Shown here: one piece after another, positions 48,423-56,861 of the stretch
Layout: each line of letters starts with the position of its first letter
Numbering within the stretch: position 1 is the stretch's first letter
Assembly: GCA_001298545.1 (NCBI GenBank)
Contig: LJCX01000025.1
Span: 1 to 64,000 of the forward strand
DNA: 64,000 nucleotides
Reading direction: 5' to 3'
Source: Actinobacteria bacterium OV320
GTDB taxonomy: Bacteria; Actinomycetota; Actinomycetes; Streptomycetales; Streptomycetaceae
Notes under the pieces: model-generated
The model's database searches: none
The model's input: only the letters and a program-made list of their open reading frames with translations
What the model was told of the DNA's origin: nothing
Made by a program: the position numbers and the translations under genes

Positions 48423-49772
48423 ATGCCCACACGCATACCCGTAGTCGTCCGAAAGGCGGCTTTTGCCCTCACCGCCTCCACGGCCCTCCTGCTCAGCACC
48501 ACCGCCTGTACCGGCCAGTCCGCGTCCGGCTCCGAAGACGACGCGTCGAAGGAGACGACCCTCACCTTCTGGCACGCCTGGAGCGCGCCGAACGAGGTGA
48601 AGGCCGTGAAGTCGCTGATCGCGGGCTTCGAGAAGGCGCACCCCAACATCCATGTGAACGTCGTCGGCAACATGACCGACGACAAGATCAACCAGGCGCT
48701 GCGCGCGGGCGGCACCAAGGCGCCGGACGTCATCTCGTCGTTCACCACCAACAACGTCGGCAAGTTCTGCTCGTCGGGCGCGCTCGTCGACCTCAACCCC
48801 TTCTTCGAGAAGGCGGACATCGACCCGTCCACGACCTTCCCGAAGGCCATGAACGAGTACACCCAGTTCGACGGCAACCGCTGCGCGGTCCCGCTGCTGG
48901 GCGACGCGTACGGCCTCTACTACAACAAGACGGCGTTCGCGAAGGCGGGCATCACCACTCCGCCCAAGACCTGGTCCGAGTTCGCGGCCGACGCCAAGAA
49001 GCTGACGATCGCCCAGGGGAACACGTTCAAGCAGCTCGGCTTCATGCCGAACTACCACGGCTGGGAGACGACCACCGAGCACTACCTCGGCCAGTTCTCC
49101 CCGACCTACTTCGACACGGCCGGCAAGTCGACCATCGCCGCGGACCCGGCCGTCGCCTCCGCCTTCACCGTCCAGAAGAAGCTCGTCGACGACCTCGGCG
49201 GCTTCAAGAAGCTGGAGACCTTCCGCTCCACGCTCGGCGACGAATGGGGCCCCAAGCACCCCTTCCAGACCGGTCAGGTCGCCATGCAGCTCGACGGCGA
49301 GTGGCGCCTCGGCATGGCCCTGGAGGCCAAGCCGGACTTCGAGATCGGCGTCGCCCCGCTGCCCGTCCCGGACGACCGGGCGGCCCAGTACGGCAAGGGC
49401 TACATCACCGGCACCATCGCCGGCATCGCCGCCACCAGCAAGAAGCAGAACGCGGCCTGGGAACTGGTGAAGTACATGACCACCGACACGGACGCGGTCG
49501 TCGCCTTCTCCAACGCCATCCACAACGTGCCGTCCACCCTGGCGGCCCTGAAGTCCCCGGACCTGAAGTACGACGCGCGTTTCAAGACGTTCCTGGACAT
49601 CGCCGCGAACCCGAACTCGACCACCTCCCCGGCGTCGATCAACGGCGGCGTCTACCTCACCACCGTGCAGCAGCTCGGCTACGACTACGAGAGCGGCAAG
49701 GTCACCGACCTGAAGGCCGGCCTGAAGAAGGCGGCGGCGCAGATCGACACGGACATCGCGCAGGCGAAGTAG
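48423..49772 (+). CDS. csnE: Sugar ABC transporter substrate-binding lipoprotein (CsnE-like)
   Basis: Extracytoplasmic solute-binding protein of 449 residues, family 1. A signal peptide ends in the lipobox TTAC (about residue 27-30). The mature protein has TLTFWHAWSAPNEVKAVK, the ligand-contact region FDGNRCAVPLLGDAYGLYYN and the later GQVAMQLDGEWRLG. It should bind glucosamine oligosaccharides, given the csn-like gene order, and deliver them to the two permeases downstream. ATG 48423 has GGAAGG upstream. No ATP-binding gene is in the operon, as usual for streptomycete sugar importers that share MsiK. Confidence 0.88.
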   Translation: MPTRIPVVVRKAAFALTASTALLLSTTACTGQSASGSEDDASKETTLTFWHAWSAPNEVKAVKSLIAGFEKAHPNIHVNVVGNMTDDKINQALRAGGTKAPDVISSFTTNNVGKFCSSGALVDLNPFFEKADIDPSTTFPKAMNEYTQFDGNRCAVPLLGDAYGLYYNKTAFAKAGITTPPKTWSEFAADAKKLTIAQGNTFKQLGFMPNYHGWETTTEHYLGQFSPTYFDTAGKSTIAADPAVASAFTVQKKLVDDLGGFKKLETFRSTLGDEWGPKHPFQTGQVAMQLDGEWRLGMALEAKPDFEIGVAPLPVPDDRAAQYGKGYITGTIAGIAATSKKQNAAWELVKYMTTDTDAVVAFSNAIHNVPSTLAALKSPDLKYDARFKTFLDIAANPNSTTSPASINGGVYLTTVQQLGYDYESGKVTDLKAGLKKAAAQIDTDIAQAK

Positions 49773-49774
49773 CG

Positions 49775-50716
49775 ATGACCACCCACACGTTGAGGGCGAA
49801 GCACCGGCGCTCGGCGCTGCGCACCCTCGCCTTCCTCTCTCCCTGGCTGATCGGTTTCGCGGTCTTCTTCGCGTACCCGATGATCTCGACGGTCTACTTC
49901 TCGTTCATGCACTACGACGGCTTCAAGCCGCCGACGTGGAGCGGCACGAAAAACTGGACGTACGTCTTCGAGCACTATCCGTTCTTCTGGCCGGCCCTGC
50001 GCAACACGCTCTGGCTCGTCGTGATCATGGTGACCCTGCGCGTCCTGTTCGGACTCGGGATCGGCATGCTCATCACGAAGATCAAGACCGGTACGGGTGT
50101 CTTCCGCACCCTCTTCTACCTGCCCTACCTGGCCCCGCCGGTGGCGGCCACCATGGCCTTCGCCTTCCTCCTCAACCCCGGCACCGGCCCGGTCAACTCG
50201 ATCCTGGAGAAGATCGGCATCCCGGCGCCCGGCTGGTTCAACGACCCGAGCTGGTCCAAGCCGGCCCTCACCCTGATGTTCCTGTGGGGGGTCGGCGACC
50301 TGATGGTCATCTTCATGGCCGCGCTGCTCGACGTACCGAAGGAGCAGTACGAGGCCGCGGAACTGGACGGCGCCTCGGCCTGGCAGCGGTTCCGGTTCGT
50401 CACCCTTCCCAACATCTCGCCGATCATCATGTTCGCGGTCGTGACCGGTGTGATCGCGGCGATGCAGTGCTACACACAGCCCCTGGTCGCCGGAAAGGTC
50501 GCCTCGGGTGTGATCCAGGGCGCGGGCACCATGTTCGAGCCCGGCTATCCGGAGCACTCCACCCTCACCCTTCCCCAACTCGTCTACAACCTCGGCTTCC
50601 AGCGCTTCGACTACGGCTCGGCCTGTGTCGTGGCCCTGGTCCTGTTCGCCCTGTCGATGGCGTTCACCGCGCTGTTGATGCGGCGCCGGGGCGGTCTCAT
50701 CCAGGCAGGTGACTGA
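49775..50716 (+). CDS. csnF: Sugar ABC transporter permease (CsnF-like)
   Basis: Inner-membrane permease of 313 residues with six helices, MalF-type. The conserved cytoplasmic EAA loop reads EQYEAAELDGASAWQRFRFV, followed by TLPNISPII. It starts with ATG 49775, two bases after the binding-protein stop, and overlaps the second permease start if GTG 50709 is used. It presumably pairs with the next gene product and an MsiK-type ATPase encoded elsewhere. Confidence 0.9.
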   Translation: MTTHTLRAKHRRSALRTLAFLSPWLIGFAVFFAYPMISTVYFSFMHYDGFKPPTWSGTKNWTYVFEHYPFFWPALRNTLWLVVIMVTLRVLFGLGIGMLITKIKTGTGVFRTLFYLPYLAPPVAATMAFAFLLNPGTGPVNSILEKIGIPAPGWFNDPSWSKPALTLMFLWGVGDLMVIFMAALLDVPKEQYEAAELDGASAWQRFRFVTLPNISPIIMFAVVTGVIAAMQCYTQPLVAGKVASGVIQGAGTMFEPGYPEHSTLTLPQLVYNLGFQRFDYGSACVVALVLFALSMAFTALLMRRRGGLIQAGD

Positions 50717-50720
50717 CCCC

Positions 50721-51614
50721 ATGACCCAAGTACTGGACCGTCCGGCGGAGTTGCGGACGCCCTCCTCCCCCGCCGAGCGCACCGCCCGCCGCAGGGCCCT
50801 GCTGGAATGGATCGCGGTCCACTCCCTCGGCCTGGCCGCGGCCCTCTTCTTCACCCTCCCCTTCGTGTTCGTGTTCCTGACGTCCCTGATGAGCGACTCC
50901 CAGGCACTCAGCCGGGACCTGATCCCGCACACCTGGGAGTGGGCCAACTACCGGAAGGTCTTCGACACCCCGGGCTTCCTCACCTGGTGGCGGAACACGC
51001 TGATCTACGCCGGACTGGGCACGGTCCTCACCGTCGTCTCGTCGATCCCCGTGGCCTACGCGCTGGCCAAGTTCCGCTTCCGGGGCCGGAATCTGACGCT
51101 CATGCTGGTGATCTCGATGATGATGCTGCCCCCGCAGGTGGTCGTCATCCCGATGTACCTGTTCTGGGCGAAGCAGCTGGACCTGTCGGGCACCCTGTGG
51201 CCGATGATCATCCCGCTGGCGTTCGGCGACGCGTTCTCGATCTTCCTGTTGCGCCAGTTCCTGCTGACCATCCCGAACGAGTACCTGGACGCGGCGAAGG
51301 TGGACGGCTGCGGCGACCTGCGCACCCTGCTGAAGGTCGTGCTGCCGATGGCGAAGCCCGGCATCGCCGCCGTCGCCCTCTTCCAGTTCTTCGCCGCCTG
51401 GAACGACTACTTCGGCCCGCAGATCTACGCCTCCGAAAATCCGAACGCATGGACCCTCTCCTATGCCCTGGAGTCCTTCAAAGGCGCGCACCACACCGAC
51501 TGGAACCTCACCATGGCGGCCACCGTGCTGGTCATGGCCCCCGTGATCCTCGTGTTCTTCTTCGCCCAGAAGGCGTTCGTCGAAGGTGTCACCCTCACCG
51601 GAGTAAAGGGTTAA
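50721..51614 (+). CDS. csnG: Sugar ABC transporter permease (CsnG-like)
   Basis: MalG-type permease of 297 residues with six helices. The EAA loop is IPNEYLDAAKVDGCGDLRTL followed by LKVVLPMAKPG. ATG 50721 is chosen; GTG 50709 overlaps the upstream stop and would add four residues. It completes the membrane part of the importer. A short in-frame ORF follows before the glycosidase gene. Confidence 0.9.
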   Translation: MTQVLDRPAELRTPSSPAERTARRRALLEWIAVHSLGLAAALFFTLPFVFVFLTSLMSDSQALSRDLIPHTWEWANYRKVFDTPGFLTWWRNTLIYAGLGTVLTVVSSIPVAYALAKFRFRGRNLTLMLVISMMMLPPQVVVIPMYLFWAKQLDLSGTLWPMIIPLAFGDAFSIFLLRQFLLTIPNEYLDAAKVDGCGDLRTLLKVVLPMAKPGIAAVALFQFFAAWNDYFGPQIYASENPNAWTLSYALESFKGAHHTDWNLTMAATVLVMAPVILVFFFAQKAFVEGVTLTGVKG

Positions 51615-51620
51615 CAAGCC

Positions 51621-51710
51621 ATGAAGCCACAGACTCCCGGGGGACAACCCCCGGCCCCCCGGCCGGCGAACACCGCCACCGCCACCCGGAAGCGAGGCAC
51701 TCGCCAGTGA
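51621..51710 (+). CDS. 29-residue mini-ORF overlapping the glycosidase start
   Basis: ATG 51621 opens a frame of 29 residues (MKPQTPGGQPPAPRPANTAT, then Arg/Lys-rich) whose TGA overlaps the GTG of the glycosidase as GTGA. A small hairpin CCGGGGG...CCCCCGG is inside. It has AAAGGG ten bases upstream. It could couple translation from the permease to the glycosidase. Whether the peptide itself has a role is unknown. Confidence 0.4.
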   Translation: MKPQTPGGQPPAPRPANTATATRKRGTRQ

Positions 51711-52972
51711 AACTCACCGTGGTCGGCGGCGGCTCGACCTACACACCCGAACTCATCGACGGCTTCGCCCGCCTGCGGGACACCCTTCCCGTCGAGGAAC
51801 TGGTCCTCGTCGACCCGGCAGCCGACCGCCTCGACCTCGTCGGCGGCCTGGCCCGCCGGATCTTCGCCCGGCAGGACCACCCGGGGCGCATCGTGACGAC
51901 GTCCGATCTGGACGCGGCCGTCGAGGGCGCCGACGCCGTGCTGCTCCAGCTCCGCGTCGGCGGCCAGGCGGCACGCGAGCAGGACGAGACGTGGCCGCTG
52001 GAGTGCGGCTGCGTCGGGCAGGAGACGACGGGAGCGGGCGGCCTCGCGAAGGCGCTGCGGACCGTCCCCGTGGTCCTGGACATCGCCGAACGGGTACGCC
52101 GGACCAACCCGCACGCCTGGATCATCGACTTCACCAACCCGGTCGGCATCGTCACCCGCGCCCTGCTCCAGGCCGGCCACAAGGCGGTCGGCCTGTGCAA
52201 CGTGGCGATCGGCCTGCAGCGGAAGTTCGCCGCCCTGCTCGACGTCACCCCGGCCGACGTCCACCTGGACCACGTCGGCCTCAACCACCTCACCTGGGAG
52301 ACCGGGGTACGGCTGGGCGGTCCCGAGGGCGAGGACATGCTGCCGGGCCTCCTGGCCGCCCACGCCGACACGATCGCCGCCGACCTGCGCCTGCCCCGCG
52401 TACTCCTGGACCGGCTGGGCACGATCCCCTCCTACTACCTGCGCTACTACTACGCGCACGACGAGGTCGTACGGGAGCTGCGCACGAAGCCGTCCAGGGC
52501 GGCGGAAGTGGCCGCGATGGAGCGCCGGTTGCTGTCGCTGTACGCGGACCCGGCCCTGGACGAGAAGCCGGAGCTGCTGGCGAAGCGCGGCGGCGCCTAC
52601 TACTCGGAGGCGGCGGTGGACCTGGCGGCGGCACTGCTGACCGGCTCCGGCAGCCCGTACCAGGTGGTGAACACGCTCAACAACGGCACGCTGCCCTTCC
52701 TCCCCGACGACGCGGTGATCGAGGTCCAGGCGGCGGTGGGCCCCAAGGGTCCGTCCCCGCTCCCCGTGCCGCCCCTCGATCCGCTCTACAGCGGCCTGAC
52801 GGCGAACGTGACGGCGTACGAGGACCTGGCCCTGCAGGCGGCCCTGCACGGCGGCCGCGACAGGGTCTTCAAGGCCCTGCTGTCCCACCCCCTGGTCGCC
52901 CAGTACGAGTACGCCGAGCAGCTGACCGACCAGCTGATCGCACACAACCGGGAGCATCTCGCGTGGGCCTGA
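51707..52972 (+). CDS. csnH: GH4 6-phospho-beta-glucosidase-like glycosidase (CsnH-like)
   Basis: NAD- and metal-dependent glycosidase of 421 residues. The nucleotide-binding GGGSTYTPELIDGFA is at residues 7-21. The manganese-binding cysteine and histidine lie in LCNVAIGLQRKF and VGLNHLTW, and the catalytic tyrosine is expected near SYYLRYYYAHD. GH4 enzymes act by an oxidation-elimination mechanism on 6-phosphorylated or free glycosides. In this operon it likely splits imported glucosamine disaccharides. GTG 51707 overlaps the mini-ORF stop. Its own end overlaps the kinase start by ten bases. Confidence 0.88.
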   Translation: MKLTVVGGGSTYTPELIDGFARLRDTLPVEELVLVDPAADRLDLVGGLARRIFARQDHPGRIVTTSDLDAAVEGADAVLLQLRVGGQAAREQDETWPLECGCVGQETTGAGGLAKALRTVPVVLDIAERVRRTNPHAWIIDFTNPVGIVTRALLQAGHKAVGLCNVAIGLQRKFAALLDVTPADVHLDHVGLNHLTWETGVRLGGPEGEDMLPGLLAAHADTIAADLRLPRVLLDRLGTIPSYYLRYYYAHDEVVRELRTKPSRAAEVAAMERRLLSLYADPALDEKPELLAKRGGAYYSEAAVDLAAALLTGSGSPYQVVNTLNNGTLPFLPDDAVIEVQAAVGPKGPSPLPVPPLDPLYSGLTANVTAYEDLALQAALHGGRDRVFKALLSHPLVAQYEYAEQLTDQLIAHNREHLAWA

Positions 52973-53937
52973 CGGCAAGCGTGCTCGCCATCGACGCGGG
53001 CAACAGCAAGACGGACGTCGCGGTCGTGGCGGCCGACGGAAGGGTCCTCGCCACGGCCCGTGGCGACGGCTTCCGCCCGCCCGCCGTGGGCGTGACGGCG
53101 GCGGTGGACGCCCTGGCCGACACCGTCACGCGCGCGTACACGGCGGCCGGCGTCGACTCCGCCGTCCATGTCTCGGCCTGTCTGGCCAACGCCGACCTGC
53201 CGGTGGAGGAGGAGCAGCTGGCGGCGGCCCTGCACGCACGCGCGTGGGGCACCTCCGTGGACGTCCGCAACGACACGTTCGCCATCCTGCGGGCGGGCGT
53301 CGCCGACCCCCGGGGGGTGGCCGTCGTCTGCGGTGCCGGCATCAACTGCGTCGGCATGCGCCCCGACGGCCGCACCGCCCGCTTCCCGGCCCTCGGCCGC
53401 CTCTCGGGCGACTGGGGCGGCGGCTGGGGCCTGGCCGAGGAGGCGATATGGCACGCGGCGAGGGCGGAGGACGGCCGGGGAGGACCGACCGTCCTCACCG
53501 ACGCGCTCCCGTCCCACTTCGGCCTGCCGTCCATGTACGCCCTGATCGAGGCCCTCCACCTGGAGCACATCGCCCCGTCCCGCCGCCACGAACTGACCCC
53601 GGTCCTCTTCGGGGCGGCACGGGACGGGGACGCGGTGGCGCGCACGATCGTCGACCGGCTGGCGCAGGAGGTGGTGTCCATGGCGACGGTGGCCCTGACC
53701 CGGCTGGACCTTCTGGAGGAGGAGACACCGGTACTTCTGGGGGGAGGCGTTCTCACCGCGGGACACGGGCAACTGGACGACGGGGTACGGGAACTCCTGG
53801 CCGCGCGGGCGCCGAAGGCGGTGGCGAGCGTCGTACGGGAGCGCCCGGTGCTGGGGGCCGCGCTGCTGGGCCTGGACCGGCTGGGGGCGGACGCCGACGT
53901 GCAACGAAGGGTGCGCGGCCACTTCCACGCCGGGTGA
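52963..53937 (+). CDS. csnK: BadF/BadG-type amino sugar kinase (CsnK-like)
   Basis: ATP-dependent kinase of 324 residues of the BadF/BadG/BcrA ATPase fold, the group that holds eukaryote-like N-acetylglucosamine kinase. Phosphate-1 motif LAIDAGNSKTDVAVV, the central VVCGAGINCVG and the adenosine motif VLLGGGVLTAG are visible, together with GDWGGGWGLAEEAI. It should phosphorylate glucosamine or a related sugar released by the GH4 enzyme. GTG 52963 overlaps the glycosidase end. It is the last gene of the csn-like operon; a clear terminator is not visible before the next operon at 54118. Confidence 0.85.
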   Translation: MGLTASVLAIDAGNSKTDVAVVAADGRVLATARGDGFRPPAVGVTAAVDALADTVTRAYTAAGVDSAVHVSACLANADLPVEEEQLAAALHARAWGTSVDVRNDTFAILRAGVADPRGVAVVCGAGINCVGMRPDGRTARFPALGRLSGDWGGGWGLAEEAIWHAARAEDGRGGPTVLTDALPSHFGLPSMYALIEALHLEHIAPSRRHELTPVLFGAARDGDAVARTIVDRLAQEVVSMATVALTRLDLLEEETPVLLGGGVLTAGHGQLDDGVRELLAARAPKAVASVVRERPVLGAALLGLDRLGADADVQRRVRGHFHAG

Positions 53938-54070
53938 GTGACCGCATGCGCCCCCGAACACGACACGGGCCCCCCACGAAGGAACCGAACACCCACCCGA
54001 CGCGTATTCATGGACAGGGGTGACTGCGATCTGATCAAGATCCAGTGAAGGCCGGTGCGCATGACCGGTC

Positions 54071-54089
54071 CCGCCAGCGATACTGGCGG
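54071..54089 (+). promoter_or_regulatory. Small hairpin upstream of glnX
   Basis: CCGCCAG (54071-54077) pairs with CTGGCGG (54083-54089), loop CGATA. It lies 28 bases before the GlnX-like start, in the only gap that can hold the operon promoter, and could be part of the 5' leader. Confidence 0.4.
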
Positions 54090-54117
54090 CGGTAGATGAC
54101 CATGGGGGAGGTCAAAC

Positions 54118-55509
54118 GTGGCAAACCCGGCACCAGGCAGCACCGTAGCGCCACTTGCGCCGGCCTCGGCGCCACCGCCGACGCGCCGTACGGCGTTCGC
54201 CGAGGGCGTCGACAGGGCGCGCGCGGCGGCGACCACGGAGCCGGGCCGGCTCCGCATCATCGGCGCCTTCCTCGCCCTGCTCGTCCTCGCCTTCGGCGCC
54301 GTGACGGCCTGGCAGACGACCGACCGCGCGGCCGCCGCCGACGACGTGCTGCACAAGAGCCAGCCGCTCAGCACGGCCGCGGCCGACATCTACCGTGCGC
54401 TGGCCGACGCCAACACGGCGGCCTCCAGCGGATTCCTGGCGGGGGGCCAGGAGACGGCGGAGTCCCGGTCGCGCTACGAGGAGGACATCGACGAGGCCGC
54501 CTCCAAGCTCGTCACGGCGGCCAACAACGCCGACCCCGATTCGCCCTCGACGGCGTTCATCACCAAGCTGAACAAACTGCTGCCCGAGTACAAGGGCCTG
54601 GTGGAGCGCGCGCGCACGTACAACCGGCAGGGTTTCCCGGTCGGCGGCGCCTACCTGCGGTACGCGAACCAGAAGATGCAGGGGGAGATGCTCCCGGCGG
54701 CCCAGGATCTCTACACGAAGGAGAACCAGCGCCTCCAGGACGACTACGGCGACGCCACCCCCTACCCGTGGGCGGCGATCGGTCTTGGCGTCCTCGCGCT
54801 GGCCGGCCTCGCCTGGGCGCAGCACCGCAACTACCGCCGTACCAACCGGGTCCTGAACCACGGCCTGGTCGCGGCGACGGCGACCACCACGGTCGTCCTG
54901 CTCTGGCTGGTCGTCGGCCACAGCGTCGCCCGCGCGGGGCTCGACGACTCCTACGACCACGGCGTCCGCTCGCTGAACGTCCTGCACGACGCCCGGATCG
55001 CCTCCCTGAAGGCGCGCGGCAACGAGAACCTGACGCTGGTGGCGCGCGGCGCCGAGACGGTGAAGGTGGCCGCCGACGGCGAGGAGGTGACGCTCGACAA
55101 GTACGACCACGAGTTCACCACCGAGATCACCACCCTCGGCAAGGGCCTGACCCTCGCGGCGAAGCTCGCCGACGACCAGGCGGGCGAGAAGCCGGTCGCG
55201 TCGGCCGAGAACAACATGGCGGAGTGGAAGAAGCGCCACACCGCGGCCCGCGCGCAGGACGACAACGGCAACTACGAGCAGGCGCTGGCCCTGGTGATCG
55301 GCGGCAAGGACGCGACCGGCGCGTGCTTCGACAACGTCGACCAGAACCTCGCGGACGCGCTCGCGCACGAGCAGACCGAGTTCCGGCAGGCGGCCGGGGA
55401 CGGCCTGGGCGCGATGACCGGCCTGCCGATCGGCGCCGCCGTGCTCGCCGTGCTGGGCGCCGCGGGCGCGGTCGTCGGCATCGGCCGCAGACTGTCGGAG
55501 TACCGGTGA
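54118..55509 (+). CDS. glnX: GlnX-like four-helix membrane sensor protein
   Basis: Membrane protein of 463 residues. A Pro/Ala-rich cytoplasmic head is followed by helix 1 (about 45-67), a large extracytoplasmic helical domain (about 68-215), helices 2 and 3 (about 222-272), a second extracytoplasmic domain (about 275-425) and helix 4 (about 433-455). This alternation and the gene order with a GlnH-like binding protein and a PknG kinase match GlnX. In mycobacteria, as I recall, GlnX links GlnH to PknG for sensing aspartate and glutamate. GTG 54118 has GGGAGGTC upstream. The TGA overlaps a GTG that begins the repeat array leading to glnH. Confidence 0.82.
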   Translation: MANPAPGSTVAPLAPASAPPPTRRTAFAEGVDRARAAATTEPGRLRIIGAFLALLVLAFGAVTAWQTTDRAAAADDVLHKSQPLSTAAADIYRALADANTAASSGFLAGGQETAESRSRYEEDIDEAASKLVTAANNADPDSPSTAFITKLNKLLPEYKGLVERARTYNRQGFPVGGAYLRYANQKMQGEMLPAAQDLYTKENQRLQDDYGDATPYPWAAIGLGVLALAGLAWAQHRNYRRTNRVLNHGLVAATATTTVVLLWLVVGHSVARAGLDDSYDHGVRSLNVLHDARIASLKARGNENLTLVARGAETVKVAADGEEVTLDKYDHEFTTEITTLGKGLTLAAKLADDQAGEKPVASAENNMAEWKKRHTAARAQDDNGNYEQALALVIGGKDATGACFDNVDQNLADALAHEQTEFRQAAGDGLGAMTGLPIGAAVLAVLGAAGAVVGIGRRLSEYR

Positions 55510-55757
55510 ACAGGCGTGAGCCGGTGAACGGGCGTGAGCCGGTGAACGGGCGTGAGCCGGTGAACGGGCGTCTGCCGGTGAACGGGCGTGAGCCGGTGAA
55601 CGGGCGTCTGCCGGTGAACGGGCGTGAGCCGGTGAACGGGCGTCTGCCGGTGAACGGGCGCGGATCGGTGAACAGGCGTCTGCCGGTGGGCAGGAGCGTG
55701 TCGGTGGGCGGGCGCGAACCGGCGGAAGGAGGCGTTCCGGTGGAAGGGGGCGTGACG
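55506..55757 (+). repeat. 18-bp minisatellite between glnX and glnH, fourteen units in register
   Basis: Units of 18 bases start at 55506 and recur every 18 bases up to the glnH ATG. Ten are well conserved (GTGAACGGGCGTGAGCCG, or with CTGCCG at the end) and four are degenerate. Every conserved unit begins with GTG in the glnH frame. The array is open and would encode Val-Asn-Gly-Arg-Glu/Leu-Pro repeats. The first GTG overlaps the glnX stop as GTGA. Confidence 0.95.
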
Positions 55758-56789
55758 ATGCGTGTGCGACGAGTGCGGGCCGGCCTGAAGGGCTGGGGCG
55801 GAGTGGGCGCGATGGCGGCCCTGTGCGCCCTCGCGCTGTCCTTCGTCCTGCTGCTGCCGTGGACGACCCGGTCGCCCGGCGACGGAAGCACCGGCCGGGC
55901 CGGCCAGGGCGTCGCCGCGGGCACCCAGGCGGCCGACGCCGACTGCACCGACCCGGAGAAGCGGACGCCGACGCCGTCGAGCGCGGACGGTCCGACGATC
56001 GCCGCCATCAAGGCCCGGACGGGCGAGAAGCGCAAACTGATCGTCGGCGTCGACCAGAACAGCTACCGCTGGGGCTACCGCGACCCCAACAACACGGGCG
56101 CGGAGCTGGAGGGCTTCGACATCGACCTGGTCCACCGGATCGCCCAGGACATCCTCGGCGACCCGAACGCGGTCCAGTTCAAGGCCATCCCGACCAACCA
56201 GCGCATCCCGGCCATCCAGGAGGGCCGGGTCGACATGGTCGTCCGCACCATGACGATCTCCTGCACCCGCCTCGCCGATGTCGCTTTCTCCGCGCCCTAC
56301 TTCAAGACGGGACAGCAGGTCCTCGCACCCAAGTCCTCGACGATCAAGGGCTACGACGACACGCTGGCGAAGAAGAAGGTCTGCACGGCGACCGGTTCGA
56401 CGGCCAACACCAAGCTGGTCGACGACAAGAAGGCCGGGAAGATCGCCTCCAGCGTCGTGATCGCCGCCCCCGTGCCCAACCAGCTCGACTGCCTGGTGCG
56501 GTTGCAGCTCGGCGAGGTCGACGCGGTGGTCACCGACGGCGCGCTCGCGGCCAGTCAGGCCGCCCAGGACCCCACGGTCGAACTGAAGGGCGCCCCCTTC
56601 ACGACCGAGTACTACGGCGTGGCCATGAAGAAGAACGCGACGGATCTGGTACGCCGGGTCAACCAGATCCTGGTGGAGTACCGCGCGAGCGGCTGGCAGG
56701 CCTCGTACGACAAGTGGCTGTCGGCGACACTGGGCAGTGACGCGACGAAGTCGAAGCCGCCCGCCCCCCAGTACCTGAGCACGAGCTGA
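55758..56789 (+). CDS. glnH: GlnH-like amino acid-binding protein
   Basis: Extracytoplasmic solute-binding protein of 343 residues, family 3. A signal anchor (about 15-37, Ala/Leu-rich) is followed by a linker and the binding fold. RKLIVGVDQNSYRWGYRD and LEGFDIDLVHRIAQDI are visible, then VDMVVRTMTISCTRL and VAFSAPYF with the conserved ligand arginine. No lipobox cysteine is seen at the usual place. ATG 55758 has GGGGGC upstream. GTG 55740 (with GGAGG) and GTG 55506 (overlapping the glnX stop) are alternatives that would add 6 or 84 repeat-derived residues. It probably presents an acidic amino acid or amide to GlnX. Confidence 0.85.
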   Translation: MRVRRVRAGLKGWGGVGAMAALCALALSFVLLLPWTTRSPGDGSTGRAGQGVAAGTQAADADCTDPEKRTPTPSSADGPTIAAIKARTGEKRKLIVGVDQNSYRWGYRDPNNTGAELEGFDIDLVHRIAQDILGDPNAVQFKAIPTNQRIPAIQEGRVDMVVRTMTISCTRLADVAFSAPYFKTGQQVLAPKSSTIKGYDDTLAKKKVCTATGSTANTKLVDDKKAGKIASSVVIAAPVPNQLDCLVRLQLGEVDAVVTDGALAASQAAQDPTVELKGAPFTTEYYGVAMKKNATDLVRRVNQILVEYRASGWQASYDKWLSATLGSDATKSKPPAPQYLSTS

Positions 56790-56861
56790 CGACCGGCGGG
56801 CGGGACGGCAGGGCAGGCGGCGGACAGAGCCGGGAAGACCGACAGCAGCGAGAGGTGATCG

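Noticed and set aside
55506..55757. CRISPR or riboswitch at the glnX-glnH junction
   Set aside because: Units are head-to-tail without spacers and keep one open frame, so it is a coding-type minisatellite.
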